In this document: positions 35,601-46,226 of the stretch, in pieces
How the letters are laid out: every line of letters begins with the position of its first letter
Position numbering within the stretch: the stretch's first letter is position 1
NCBI GenBank assembly: GCA_002633025.1
Contig: NMRB01000081.1
Span: 561,047 to 625,046, forward strand
From: Notospermus geniculatus
Taxonomy: Eukaryota > Nemertea > Pilidiophora > Heteronemertea > Lineidae
Direction: 5' to 3'
Length of the DNA stretch: 64,000 nucleotides
The notes under the pieces: model-generated
Seen by the model: only the letters and a program-made list of their open reading frames with translations
What the model was told of the DNA's origin: nothing
The model's database searches: none
Made by a program: the position numbers and the translations under genes

Positions 35601-37525
35601 ACCACAGGCACAGGTAGTCATCCGGACGCCGAAATAACTTGAGTTGAAAGCTATTAGTAGCTAATTGCACTGATTTACAGCTGATTATACACGTGGTCAC
35701 ACGCGAAACCAACATGAAACGTGGCCTCGGATCTTCTGTTCTTTGGTTTGGTACCAAAGTAAGTCGCAAACAGGACGATTTTAGCTTGATCATTACAGGA
35801 ACCGACTATACTTGTGATGAGAGCCCAAATCCTTGTGATGGATAAGCCCAAATCCTTGTGATGGATAAGCAGAGACCCTGCAATTCACCGATAAAAATGC
35901 ATGATATTGCTGGAACAAACGCCACTGCTGCATGCAATTCAGCAGTGAAGTGATGGCAAGTTCCTTTTCATCCAACAACATTCATACTTACAAGTATAAC
36001 AACAATAACTTCATCCGCGAGAACACCCCGATCGAAATGTCAAAAATCTAAAAATGTGTGCAATTTCTCTAAAGGAACACATCGTAATAAATAAGAAACA
36101 ACATAAAAACCACGTCTTTAAGCCATATTTGATATATAAGATGATACAATTGCAATCCTTCGTGAACCACAGGCGAGAATATAAATTGAGTTTTATATAA
36201 TAAGTTTTGCGACAAGTTTTGGCTTTGGGCCCTGTCAAGATTGTTACCTGCAGTTCACGCTCTTCACTACTTCTGCCTCAGGTTCAGTAAGAAACATCCT
36301 TTTTCACAATCGATTATCTTTTAGGAGATATTTTATACTCTTATTAATAATGTTCTTTCTTGATACCCCGAGCTAGTGGCAACTTGGGTACTTATAAGCA
36401 GGATCAGTCAATGTAGAATCCGTTACTTCGAGGGCTTTTCCTAAACTCTTCCGATCTTCTTCTCCGCACACTTCGAAGAAAGAGGACTTGTACTGTACAG
36501 TGATGCATCGTTAGAAAAAGTTGCACAATGTAGTGCCAAAGTAAATACGAAGTATGAAATGAATAGATGAATAAATGGCCTACATGTAGCAGAATGTTCA
36601 AATGCCTCTCTACCATAATGTTGAAGAAGGAGAAATATAAAAGGCGTACATGTATGTTGATTCTGAGTTATCCAGAAATGCCTATAGAAGTGTGACTGGT
36701 TACCTCTTCGTAAAAATGATAGCCTGGTATTCAATCCAACAGTTTATAGGTATACAGGACGACATTGGCATTAGAAAGGCCCTATGCGAAAAAAATAATT
36801 GCTTGTTCCGCTCTGATGTAACAATATTTTTGTATCATGGCTTCGATACCCTGAAAAATTTCATGTGTCCTGCATAATTCCTTTATTTTGTCTCCCATTG
36901 TATGTCCTCCCTCATTTGCATCGTCACCCCCAGTGACAGACATTTTTTATCTACTCAAATATCATATTTCCGGTATTTTTCTTTTCTCGTCTTTGTCCCT
37001 TTGTAAAGTATACCTTCCTTTGTTTGATGTTTCCTCTTAGGGAAAAAATAGATCCCTTTTTCATAGCCCTAATCCCTTCCCCGATGACAGCTCCAGGCAT
37101 TCGTCATATTCGTTCCAGAACAGATGTACTATCATCTTCTGTCCAGTTACATGGTGTCTAAAAAACTTGCGAGTGAAATTAACAATATTTTTACCTGTAC
37201 TTTACCCATGGACAATGTACAGGTTTACTTTGGAATCTATAAGTTCCCACATATACCAGACACACTTTGCCAATACCACCTAAACTGTCAAACATGTATC
37301 GGGAGACACCGCAGACAGATGACGGAAATGGTGTCGAGAATTCATTTACTGGCCTTGGCATAAATTAATCATTCTTACTTGTAGGTCCTAAGGTTTGACA
37401 TTTGGCGGATGATTTAACATTTTGAACACTTTTATGAGAAGTCCAACCAGATGGCGTTACGAACAAAACTTTAGTACCTGTAGGTTCTCGCTGGTATGTC
37501 ACTTTCCTCTCATGAAGACAAGCAA
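32657..37525. other. Gene-free unique sequence, nearly 5 kb
   Basis: No recognised exon, RNA gene or shared element. A 23-bp near-perfect palindrome (arms AACTCACCTAG) is at 33338-33360. A 23-bp direct repeat GCCCAAATCCTTGTGATGG occurs twice at about 35822-35868. Open frames such as 33586-33906 and 35193-35495 have no recognised domain. Confidence 0.45.
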
Positions 37526-37750
37526 AGAAAGAGAGAGCACAAATGTCGACACACAAAATGATAATATATAGGAAGTCAACTTCCAAAATTTCGCAAATTT
37601 TCGTTCAGGTTGGCACTTTCAAGTCGAGCTACCAGAAGTGTAAATGCACTTCTGGTAGCTCGACTTGAAAGTGCTAGCCTGAAGAAGACCCCAGTTGGCG
37701 TCGAAAATTTGCGAAATTCTGGAAGTTGACTTCCTATACATGTATATTAT
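37526..37750. mobile_element. Short retroelement, two inverted arms, copy 4
   Basis: The 225-bp insert is flanked by CATGaAGACAAGCAA (37511-37525) and CATGgAGACAAGCAA (37751-37765), a 15-bp target duplication with one mismatch. Two head-on copies of the unit meet at CCAGAAGTGTAAATGCACTTCTGG. The right arm has CTGAAGA, GACCCC-AGTT-GGCGTC (one mispair) and GAAAATTTGCGAAATT. TACATGTA at 37737-37744 is TA in the presumed allele (about 39147). Confidence 0.88.
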
Positions 37751-38262
37751 CATGGAGACAAGCAACAACTTTAACACGGTTCACTTTCTTCCACTATCGG
37801 ATTTCCAAGCCATTCACCTACCTCTAGCTTTTGTTCCACGACCGAACCTTTTCACATATTTGTTACTGACATCTTCAATGAGAAAGACCTGCGGCGAAAA
37901 CTTCAAACATCTTTCTTACAAACACAGGTTACAGTTACCTCTGAGCGGTTTTCATCTCTTAAAAATTCTAACTTCCACCATGTCTTCTATCAGGAATAAC
38001 ACAATTCGAGCTGGTGGCTTATTAAGTACCAAAAGTTCACTTTATGATAAGACTATTCATATCTACGAAGTTGTTATGACGCAAATCGGCCAAAGTTACG
38101 AAATATAAACTGCGCATTTAAAAAGTTTCGGGCGATCCAATTATATCGAAGAAGACTAGGTATTTAACTTTGTTATCATCTTTTAGGCCGCGCCTGTTCA
38201 TTACTTTAATAAGGTTGATCGACACCCGACAGCATTGCGGAAAACAGCTCAACAGACGGCAA
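37600..38262. repeat. Duplicated block D5, copy 1 (probable allele)
   Basis: Matches 38988-39692. The shared open frame (37695-38108 and 39105-39485) begins inside the retroelement and is changed by an indel before its end (GGCTTATTAAGTACC against GGCTTATATAAAGTACC), so it is not taken as a gene. Confidence 0.88.
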
Positions 38263-38273
38263 TAGGCCTACTT

Positions 38274-38986
38274 AAGCCCCCTTCACACCAACGTCCCGAC
38301 AAAGGCCCGATCATCCCCGCTCCCGAAAATTGGCCAGGTCGGGGAAGGTCGGGGTAGATCGGGGTGGATCGGGCCTTGGTCTGATACAGCGTATCTTGGT
38401 CAAATATAGGTCCTGGGTTGATCAGGTAGATCATGAAGAGCGGGAGAGAGCGGGAAAGAATTTTAAACCCTCCGAAAAATAGCGGGGATGATCGGGGATG
38501 GATCAAGATCGCGAGTTGAACTGGGATGGAGCGGGGAGGTCGCAGGTTCAGCGTATATTTGTCCTGTGCCGGTCGGGATAGTCGTGGGTTGATCCTATGT
38601 TGATCTTATGTGCAGCGGGCTCATTTTTTTTCACGCTCTACCCAAGACGTACCTCCGCTGTAGATACGCTTGCCCCGATGATCGGTTCGGATAAGCACGT
38701 GCGTTGAGCGTGGAAAGCGGAAAAGCGTCTTATCTTGAGCGGCGCGATCGGGGACAGAGCGAGGTTAGAGCGTGCTTTAAGCGTACGCATCGGCGTTTGA
38801 TCGCATATCATAGCGTAAAGCGTCTTGAAAAGATCCGGCCTTGATCATATAAAGCGAGGATAGAACGGCCCTGCATCGGGGATTGAACGTATATAAATCC
38901 ACGATCAGTGCAAAAAGTTCCACGATTCTTTCCGACCACCACGCTCTGGGGGCAATTTTGGTCAGAAATAGATCGGGGCTTGGTCA
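38274..38986. mobile_element. GATC-rich element with AGCCCCCTTCACACC terminus
   Basis: Present only in the first D5 allele. It begins at TTAAGCCCCCTTCACACC, close to a TAA in the other allele (ACTAACTT at 39693). It then carries many GATCGGGG and related repeats: I count 17 GATC in about 0.7 kb. The right end is lost at the N (38987). TTCACAC-type termini and a TAA target suggest a PIF/Harbinger-like nonautonomous element, with moderate confidence. Confidence 0.55.
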
Positions 38987-38987
38987 N

Positions 38988-39692
38988 AATTTTCGACGCC
39001 AACCGGGGTCTTCTTCAGGCTGGCACTTTCAAGTCGAGCTACCAGAAGTGTAAATGCACTTCTGGTAGCTCGACTTGAAAGTGCCAGCCTGAACAAGACC
39101 CCAGTTGGCGTCGAAAATTTGCGAAATTCTGGAAGTTGACTTCCTATATATTATCATGGAGACAAGCAACAACTTGAACACGGTTCACTTTCTTCCACTA
39201 TCGGATTTCCAAGCCATTCACCTACCCCTAACTTTTGTTCCACGACCGAACCTTTTCACATATTTGTTACTGACATCTTCAATGAGAAAGACTTGCGGCG
39301 AAAACTTCAAACATCTTTCTTACAAACACAGGTTACAGTTACCTGTGAGCGGTTTTCATCTCTTAAAAATTCTAACTTCCACCATGTCTTCTATCAGGAA
39401 TAACACAATTCGAGCTTGTGGCTTATATAAAGTACCAAAAGTTCACTTTATGATAAGACTATTCATATCTACGAAGTTGTTATGACGCAAATCGGCGGCC
39501 AAAGTTACGAAACATAAACTACGCATTTAAAAACCTTCGGGTGATCAAATTACATCGAAGAAGACTAGGTATTTAACTTAGTTATCATTATTTAAGTCGC
39601 GATACCAGATTTCGGCCGCGCCTGTTCATTAACTTTAACAAGATTGATCGACACCCGACAGCATTGCGGCAAACAGCTCAACAAACGTCAAT
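38988..39692. repeat. Duplicated block D5, copy 2, with a truncated retroelement at its left end
   Basis: Begins after the N at 38987 within the inverted-arm retroelement (38988-39156; plus-strand core CTGAACA, stem GACCCC-AGTT-GGCGTC). The retroelement's right target-site copy CATGGAGACAAGCAA follows at 39157. It continues to the point where the alleles part. Confidence 0.85.
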
Positions 39693-39742
39693 ACTAACTT
39701 ACAAAAACATTTCTGCAATAGTACGTTACGTGCCAATCAAGA

Positions 39743-39878
39743 GGGAGTTTAAGAAATCAAACGATAAACGTTAACTTTACGACAACGTTATTTTTTGTAC
39801 CGAAAATGCAATATATACCCGGTAATCTGGTGAATTGGCAGTAGGAGTTAACGTTTATCGTTTGAGTTCTTAAACTCC
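39743..39878. mobile_element. Foldback MITE, GGGAG(G/T)TT family, copy 5
   Basis: Ends GGAGTTTAAGAAATCAAACG and CGTTTGAGTTCTTAAACTCC are inverted, with inner ATAAACGTTAAC against GTTAACGTTTAT. The terminal three bases differ from the GGGAGGTTT copies. Confidence 0.82.
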
Positions 39879-40043
39879 AAGTGAGTGTGCACCAAAAAAT
39901 ACACACCAGGTATACGTTATGGTCACACCCATGCCTTTCTGTAGCTCTGTAACAGCATGTTATTTGGTTTTACACCGATTCAGTGCCAATGCTGCGTGAT
40001 CGGAGAGTTAGGCACTACACCTTTTCAAATTCGGTAGCATTCA

Positions 40044-40206
40044 GGGGCCGGTTGCACAAAAGTTGAAAAGATAAAAGTCTGTTAATTTAACTTTTCCTGT
40101 TAAAATCCCTAACTAGGTGTTAGTTAACTAACAAAACTTACATTTTGGGACAAGTTAACGCCAAGATAAACTAACGGTGATTTTTAACTTTTGTGCAACC
40201 GGCCCC
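40044..40206. mobile_element. Foldback MITE, GGGGCCGGTTGCACAAAAG family
   Basis: The 163-bp unit has inverted ends GGGGCCGGTTGCACAAAAGT and ACTTTTGTGCAACCGGCCCC, with several GTTAACT-type inner motifs. Confidence 0.88.
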
Positions 40207-40995
40207 AGAACCTTATTCACTTCTTGGAATAAGTTCCAGCTCACCCAGTTTTCTCAACTCTTGTTGCTTAATCAGTGACAAGGAAATTGGACAGTCCTGG
40301 AACTTTTTCTGAAAGGTGTATTCAATGGCAGACTAGGCCTCCTAAAGCCCCAGTCACATATCCACTCCGGGGCCCGTACGGCGAGTAAAAACAGACATTT
40401 TGGCCAATTTCTACGGTGCCCAGTTTGATCCTGTCTAATTTCCGCTTATCTATTGAGGCGATATTTGGTATAATTCATCTTAGATCCATGCTTCAGTCTG
40501 TAAAATCCACGGCGAGCCGCTGGATGGGGAAAATCGTACGGGGCCCGGTGGATTTGTGACCTAGGCGTAAACTGGTATGGAATGTCGACGGCATCTGCAA
40601 CGTGGAGGTGCCTGAAGACAATTCCAGATCATCAAAATCGGGACGAGTTTCCTAATGTAATCTACCTTCCACAAGACAGACATCAAGGCAGAACCAATCA
40701 TCGTTACGTTGCGGTAATAAAACCTGGCCTCATGCAACCAACATGCGACAATTTGCAACGTATTGCCGGTCAATTTGAGCATATAATGCGCGTCATTGAG
40801 CTAATTCATTGGCGAAAGTGTTGCCAGGAACGAAAGTTAGGAGATAGAGGCAGGAATCTCCGCTATAATGTGATAAGTTGGGATTTTCTGTCATTCTTCA
40901 TCACGTTTCTTCAATAATTTCTATCAGATAGACCGCCTTAGGGAATCCCGTCCCATCTACTATGAACAACTTTGTAGGAACAATGAGACTGAATC
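40207..40995. other. Gene-free unique sequence
   Basis: A 111-codon plus-strand frame (40582-40917) overlaps a 73-codon minus-strand frame. Neither has a recognised domain, and no exon boundaries are evident. Confidence 0.45.
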
Positions 40996-41727
40996 TAAAG
41001 TTCGACTCCAAATGTCAAGCCAACAATGCAGAACAATAACCAAAATGTGTGATTATGCCTATAACTTAAGGTCAATGTCACCGGATCACTCTTGCCTTTC
41101 CGTATTTCCTTGGGGGTGAGAGTATGGTGGTAATGATAATGAATCATGGGCATATACTGAAGAATATAAATGAAAAGAAGCAATATTCAAGTTGTAATTT
41201 CCCACCAAGTGGTAAAAGCAGCGTAACTAGTATAGACCAATTCAGACTAAGTAATAAGTTGCGTCAACTGACAACTTGGGAAAAAGGATATCAACAATAC
41301 GATGAGGATATCAACAATAGAATGCATTAACGGGACCAGGCCTTTGGGGGGAGAGAAAGATATAAAAATGATTAGATGAAAAGTTACAAAAGTGTCTAGG
41401 TGCCTTTAGGATCTTAGGTAAATGGTTGATTGCGAGAATATAAAAATGTGGTTTGTGAAAAAAATATACAAAAGTAAGCGACTTAGCTGACGAGTGACTT
41501 CAATAGATATAAGATGAATTAATACCACCCTCCTGTTAAGTCTATTCCTCCACTTTTGCTCGTGAGCTGTGTCGGCTTTTCCTGACCAGGACATCTGAGA
41601 ATCCCAACGTTGAGCGAACAACACCAAACTACGTTCTGACAGTTCCCTCTTTGTCATTCTATGTTCGAAAGTGACTGTTTATCAGCGATATATTATTGCA
41701 GTCAACAGCGTCGTCATTACATATTGT

Positions 41728-42155
41728 AATTTGATTTTTTCCATTAGGGCCGAAGCCAAAACATAACATTATTATGGCAGTGGTAAGTATGGAAGAGAGA
41801 GGCCATCTCATGCTACTCATGTTCCTCACTTGATATAATACCCAAAGTCGTCATCCAGAAATTTTGCAAATTTTCGACCCCAACCTGGGTCTTCTTCAGG
41901 CTGGCACTTTCAAGAAGTACTGATAATGATACTTCTGGCAGCTCGACTTGAAATGCCAGCCTGAAGAAGACCCCGATTGGGGTCGAAAATTTGCAAAATT
42001 TTGGAGGACGACTTCGGTTATTATATCATTTTGTGTGTCGCCTTTTGTGCTAGTTTTGGATCATGTTCCTCACTTGAATGCGGTATTTTACTTGCAATTT
42101 GCAAATGCACAAGGGACAAGGCACCACGGCTTAATGTTCCACGTCCTACTATTCT
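41728..42155 (-). mobile_element. tRNA-SINE family A, 5'-truncated, split by a retroelement (block A)
   Basis: SINE tail and body lie at 41728-41832 (GGGCCGAAGCC, then CATGTTCCTCACTTG) and 42061-42155 (CACCACGGCTTAATGTTCC), matching the intact copy at 51024-51308. The tRNA head is absent. The block B copy is at 53617-54062. Confidence 0.7.
41833..42060. mobile_element. Short retroelement, two inverted arms, copy 5 (block A)
   Basis: The 228-bp insert in the SINE is flanked by a perfect 16-bp target duplication, TCATGTTCCTCACTTG, at 41817-41832 and 42061-42076. Right arm core: CTGAAGA, GACCCC-GATT-GGGGTC, GAAAATTTGCAAAATT. The left arm is the inverse (GGGTCTTCTTCAGG). Confidence 0.92.
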
Positions 42156-43158
42156 TTTTTATTTTTACATACAATTGCTGGGGAAATAATGTGTAAACTG
42201 AGTATGCTTTTTTTATTTCTGGCCACTGATGTCTGTAAGTAACGAACATCGTACACGGGCAAGTTTTTATGAATACACTCAATAAAGGCTTACATGTCTA
42301 GTGTAGTACATATTTACGCCGTTGGCACCGAATCAGAATTTAAGAAAAAACGTACGAAGAATCTGAACGCGTACGGCGGGCATTGGATGTTTGCTTGAAA
42401 AAGCCCCTTTCTGAGGATCTTTACCAGTAATGTCACCAAATAACAATACATGCAAGTCAGCTTTTGTACCAATTTGTACAAATTACAACTAATACCCATT
42501 AGTCACATAAGCTTTGAGGGATTTTCCTGATTAACTGGACAAAATATATTTCCATAACGAAAGGTGCGAGGATAAATGAAATGCACAACGGTTCCCTGTG
42601 TCAGGGATAATGCCTCAGTAAGCCTGTAATGTGGGCTTTGTTCTGGGTTTTTGTTGTTGATAAAGGCTTCCCCGTTTTACCCAACATGACATGCGTTAAA
42701 GGGTTGACTCTGTCGAAAGAAACTGGGCTCAGCCCATCTATTCCGCAGTCATATATCGATGGTGATTTAGGCCTACGTTCCATCAGGATCCCAGGTTGTA
42801 TGTATCAAATGTCCGAGAAAAAAATCTGCTCCAACATCATTAGGCCTAGATCGTCGACCTGGTAGACAAGACACTGAGTGTTCAATGATGATTCACATAC
42901 AGAAGCTTTTTTTCTGCGATGGACAGATCCGATAAATGGACATGCAGCCAAAAAAATTGCAACAAGGAGTTGTGAGCAGTGCGACATGCAGAAGTTCATA
43001 TTTCGAATGTCGGTCTCTGCTACTTTCTGTTGCAAACAAAATGTACCCATCGGTGTGGGTTTGCTTCTGGTCTTTTATCCTTGTCATCACAACAGAACCA
43101 CCCATGCAACGTAACAGGCTCAGCTGTCGACGTTTATGTAACTTGCGCCAACGCTTAA

Positions 43159-43840
43159 AGGGAGACCCCACTCATTATAAGCTTTTGAATTTTTATCAAT
43201 CCGTAGAGACTAATGCCATGAATTGTTATGTCACTAGTGTCAATAGGCTGATGACCTTTGTAGTGAATGAGCTAATACTGTGACTGCGTAGGCCTATTGG
43301 TTGTACCTTCATAAATATGCATTGAGCACACATGACAGTCATCATGTGTGCTGTGCTATGGTCCCCTTGGGATTCCATTAAAATACTTAAAATGATGAGT
43401 TTGCTGATTTTTACAAAATCTGACATGTTGCAGATATCAATGAATTTGAATGTATTAATGATATTTCAAAAATTCAAAATTTTACACAATGAGTGCACAC
43501 TGTTAGAAATAATAGAAGATTTTACAGAAAATCTGTGCAGCAGAGTCCCCAGGACGGATCTGTAAAATTACAGACTTGATCTGTAAAAGTACAGACTTAA
43601 ATAAATGTCAACAGAGACTTGACTGGAGGCTGACCAAATTATATTTTCATACTGCTCTCAGTAGGCATCATAATGGGATGTCCAATGGAGTCCAACCAAT
43701 ACAGGAAAACATGAATCATACCATTAAAAAAATATGTAAATTTACAGAAAGTGCTGGGGACTCTGCTGCAGGCAATTTCTGTAAAATTACTGCAAAATTA
43801 CTACTGTAAATTTAATAATTTCTAACAGTGCAGTATCCCT
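43159..43840. mobile_element. TTAA-family element, copy 2, present only in block A
   Basis: Flanked by TTAA at 43155-43158 and 43841-43844; block B reads CGCTTAATAATG with a single TTAA at about 55106. Ends are AGGGA and TCCCT. The TTAA duplication and lack of a footprint at the empty site are typical of piggyBac-type transposition. The 682 bp include a nested 333-bp element. No transposase is encoded, so it is nonautonomous. Confidence 0.88.
43498..43830. mobile_element. Nested CACTG element inside the TTAA element
   Basis: Inverted ends CACTGTTAGAAAT and ATTTCTAACAGTG, followed inward by CTGCAGCAGAGTCCCCAG-type inverted segments (GCAGCAGAGTCCCCAG against CTGGGGACTCTGCTGC). Flanked by CA on both sides (43496-43497, 43831-43832). 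CACTG termini suggest CACTA/Chapaev-type transposons; the family call is tentative. The copy at 3570 lacks it. Confidence 0.8.
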
Positions 43841-44193
43841 TTAATAATGTAAGTGTAAAATTCGTTTCGCGAAAATGGATAAATAACATACGGACGTGTC
43901 ATCAGACGTGCATCAGAGTGGCTAGAAGGAAACATTCTGGGCCGTGGGACAGTGATAAATAGTAAATAACCAGACTTACTGACATAAGTGTTCCTTCCAT
44001 TCCTGCAAACAGCACACACTGGTATTGGATTATCGCTTTTTGATCAGGACGGCTTCTCGGCACTAATTTTTTCTTCTTGCTGTTGTAGTTTTTGAAAGAC
44101 ACCGTTCCTAAATGTTCGTTCGATGGAGAGTACAATGTATGCGGTTTAGACAATTTTTTTCTCTACAACGGATAAACTTGGCGTGATCGCTTT

Positions 44194-44424
44194 TTGGGGG
44201 TAGACACAGCTGAAGGGCTGACAAGCTCCGATCATTTGTATCTACCTAAGATGCTGGATGTAGCACCTCGACGACGGAGACATGCAAGAAGGTCTTGTAC
44301 CCTTGAGCGGAGCGACAAATCCGCACGTTTCAGGAAGCAGTTTTTTCCTAAACCTTTAGATCCTCTTTCGGCCGTTTTTACCACTTCCCTACGGCATTAC
44401 CTGTCCATATGCTGGCTTCATTAA
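44194..44424 (+). CDS. Candidate 76-codon open frame, unassigned (block A)
   Basis: The frame is Arg-rich in its middle (RRRRHARRS) and ends at TAA. It begins at TTG with no upstream ATG in frame, so if real it would be an exon fragment; an internal ATG lies 20 codons in. The block B version (55437-55667) differs at only two positions, TCC/TCT and AAG/AAA, both synonymous, whereas flanking sequence carries indels. That is suggestive of constraint but rests on two sites. No domain is recognised and no splice sites can be confirmed. It could equally be chance. Confidence 0.15.
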   Translation: MGVDTAEGLTSSDHLYLPKMLDVAPRRRRHARRSCTLERSDKSARFRKQFFPKPLDPLSAVFTTSLRHYLSICWLH

Positions 44425-44432
44425 AATTCTAA

Positions 44433-44515
44433 TTCAACTTTGTTCTAATCCTAGTCTGGAACTCCTAGCTATTGTTAAGGAACATGGTCATTTAAACCAA
44501 ACAGGAAAGTACGAA
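44433..44515. other. Segment of about 83 bp present in block A only
   Basis: Block B joins AAAATTC directly to AAAGTACGAACCC. The extra bases in A have no inverted ends, so a simple deletion in B is the likelier explanation. Confidence 0.5.
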
Positions 44516-44966
44516 CCCGATGAGAAAAGCCAACTTCCGAAGTTTCAAATGTTTCATTGCTTAAGCCAGGGACTCTCCAAAGAATACCAAAGGCATTTCG
44601 AGTTCGTTCAAGCCAATACACCAACCTTCAGCATTTTCCTCTCGTCATCAGGGTATCTTTAACATGAAATGAAATGCCATGACAGGAAGGGGTCTCTTTT
44701 ACAGATAGAAATTGCATTTGGTATTCTTTATACGAAAGAAAACGGTAAGAATTTGTTGTTGAGAGAACTGGTGTCCAACAGTTGGGAAGTTTCTGCTCAG
44801 CTAATCGATGACTGTTATTGAATGAAGACATAAAGCTAATGCATTCGCATTTCTGCAGAAAATAACTTGATTCTTTATACGAAAGGATCAGTAAAAATAT
44901 CGTAAAAAGTTTCATCTTTTTCTGCAGAAAGGAGAATATTTTATTACCGGATTTTCGTCTTCCTAA

Positions 44967-45203
44967 AGGCCCGTTTACACATGCAACTTTTCATATGCAA
45001 CTTCATGCAACTTGTTGCATAAACCTGATGAGACCAAAAAGTTTCATAACAGTTGCATGTGTAAACGGATATGCAACTTGTTGCAACTCGATCACGCTGG
45101 ATGTTGCATCGATTTTTCTATGTGTAAACCGTCCCAGGTAGTTTGCAACAAGTTGCAAGTTGCAGCAACTTGCAACTTGGTGCAACCTAGTGTAAACGGG
45201 CCT
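44967..45203. mobile_element. Harbinger-like MITE with TTGCAACTTG repeats, block A only
   Basis: Perfect inverted ends AGGCCCGTTTACACA-type (AGGCCCGTTTACAC and GTGTAAACGGGCCT) flanked by TAA at 44964-44966 and 45204-45206; block B has CCTAACGTCTGC with one TAA. The 3-bp TAA target fits the PIF/Harbinger TWA preference. The 237-bp interior is built largely of TGCAACTTGTTGCA-like motifs. Confidence 0.9.
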
Positions 45204-46226
45204 TAACGTCTGCAGTAGAGTTGTCATGCATGCGTAGATGGTAGGGGGACCAGGACAGGGGCATCTTCCTATAGACCTCCAAGTAAGCTTATACTTCACC
45301 TACAGAATAAACTACCGGCGTGGGTCTTTCCTTATGATTTACACTGTGAAAAGATCCTGCCGGACATTAGGTGGGCGAAAGTCCAGTAGTTTCATATCGA
45401 ATGTGTATATAGCCACTAGATAGCACGAACGAACGGGGGTTATGAACATGTTGTAAGTAATATCTGAGTGATTCTATGCAGTGTCTGCGCATTCTTTCAT
45501 GCTCAATAGCGTATACAAAACAGAGAACATAAAGAAATTATATATCCGTACATGGACCAAGATTATACCAGATACCAAGCATCAATGGTTTCAGAATACA
45601 TAAAACGTCAATAGTACAGAATCTGTTTGCTCAACTGTTTTTCCTCACACAGAACCATCATGGAAATCTTTCAAAATCTTTGCTGGGAAAGATTACCATT
45701 CTACTGGAAAGGCTCGTGTTCAAATAAGGAAGTTGGCGATGATATTCTTTACACGGGTTTTGGACATGTTGGATGGTTTATCATTCTAGATTATAGATGC
45801 TGTACTGTTGTCTAAAATATGGCAAGGCAGACAATGACGTGATTCAACTGGTTATGGGGCAGGGCTGTTTTGTTCAGAACGTTTTTGCACATGGCCCAAC
45901 TGACATTCTGTATAGGTTAATTCACTTTTTCCTACAAACAGAATAACGAAATAGTTTGTTATTACGTTTTTGTACAAATAAGATTTATCATCCTGAATGA
46001 AGAAATTCATTTTCGTAGTATCTGACAACAATTCTAATTCTATCATAAACTGTTAACCCCACGTCATCAACACAAGTAAATTGATCTCTAAAAACAGTGC
46101 CAACTGCCCCATTCCAATTCGTTTATTTTTATTTATTAATCCACAACATCCATTGTAGTGAAGATTTAAAAATATCATTTTAACTCAGAAACATCACAAA
46201 AAGCGCCCCAGCCACGTGCACAATAC

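Noticed and set aside
37695-38108. 137-codon frame shared with 39105-39485
   Set aside because: Starts within a retroelement arm and changes frame between the two copies before its end.
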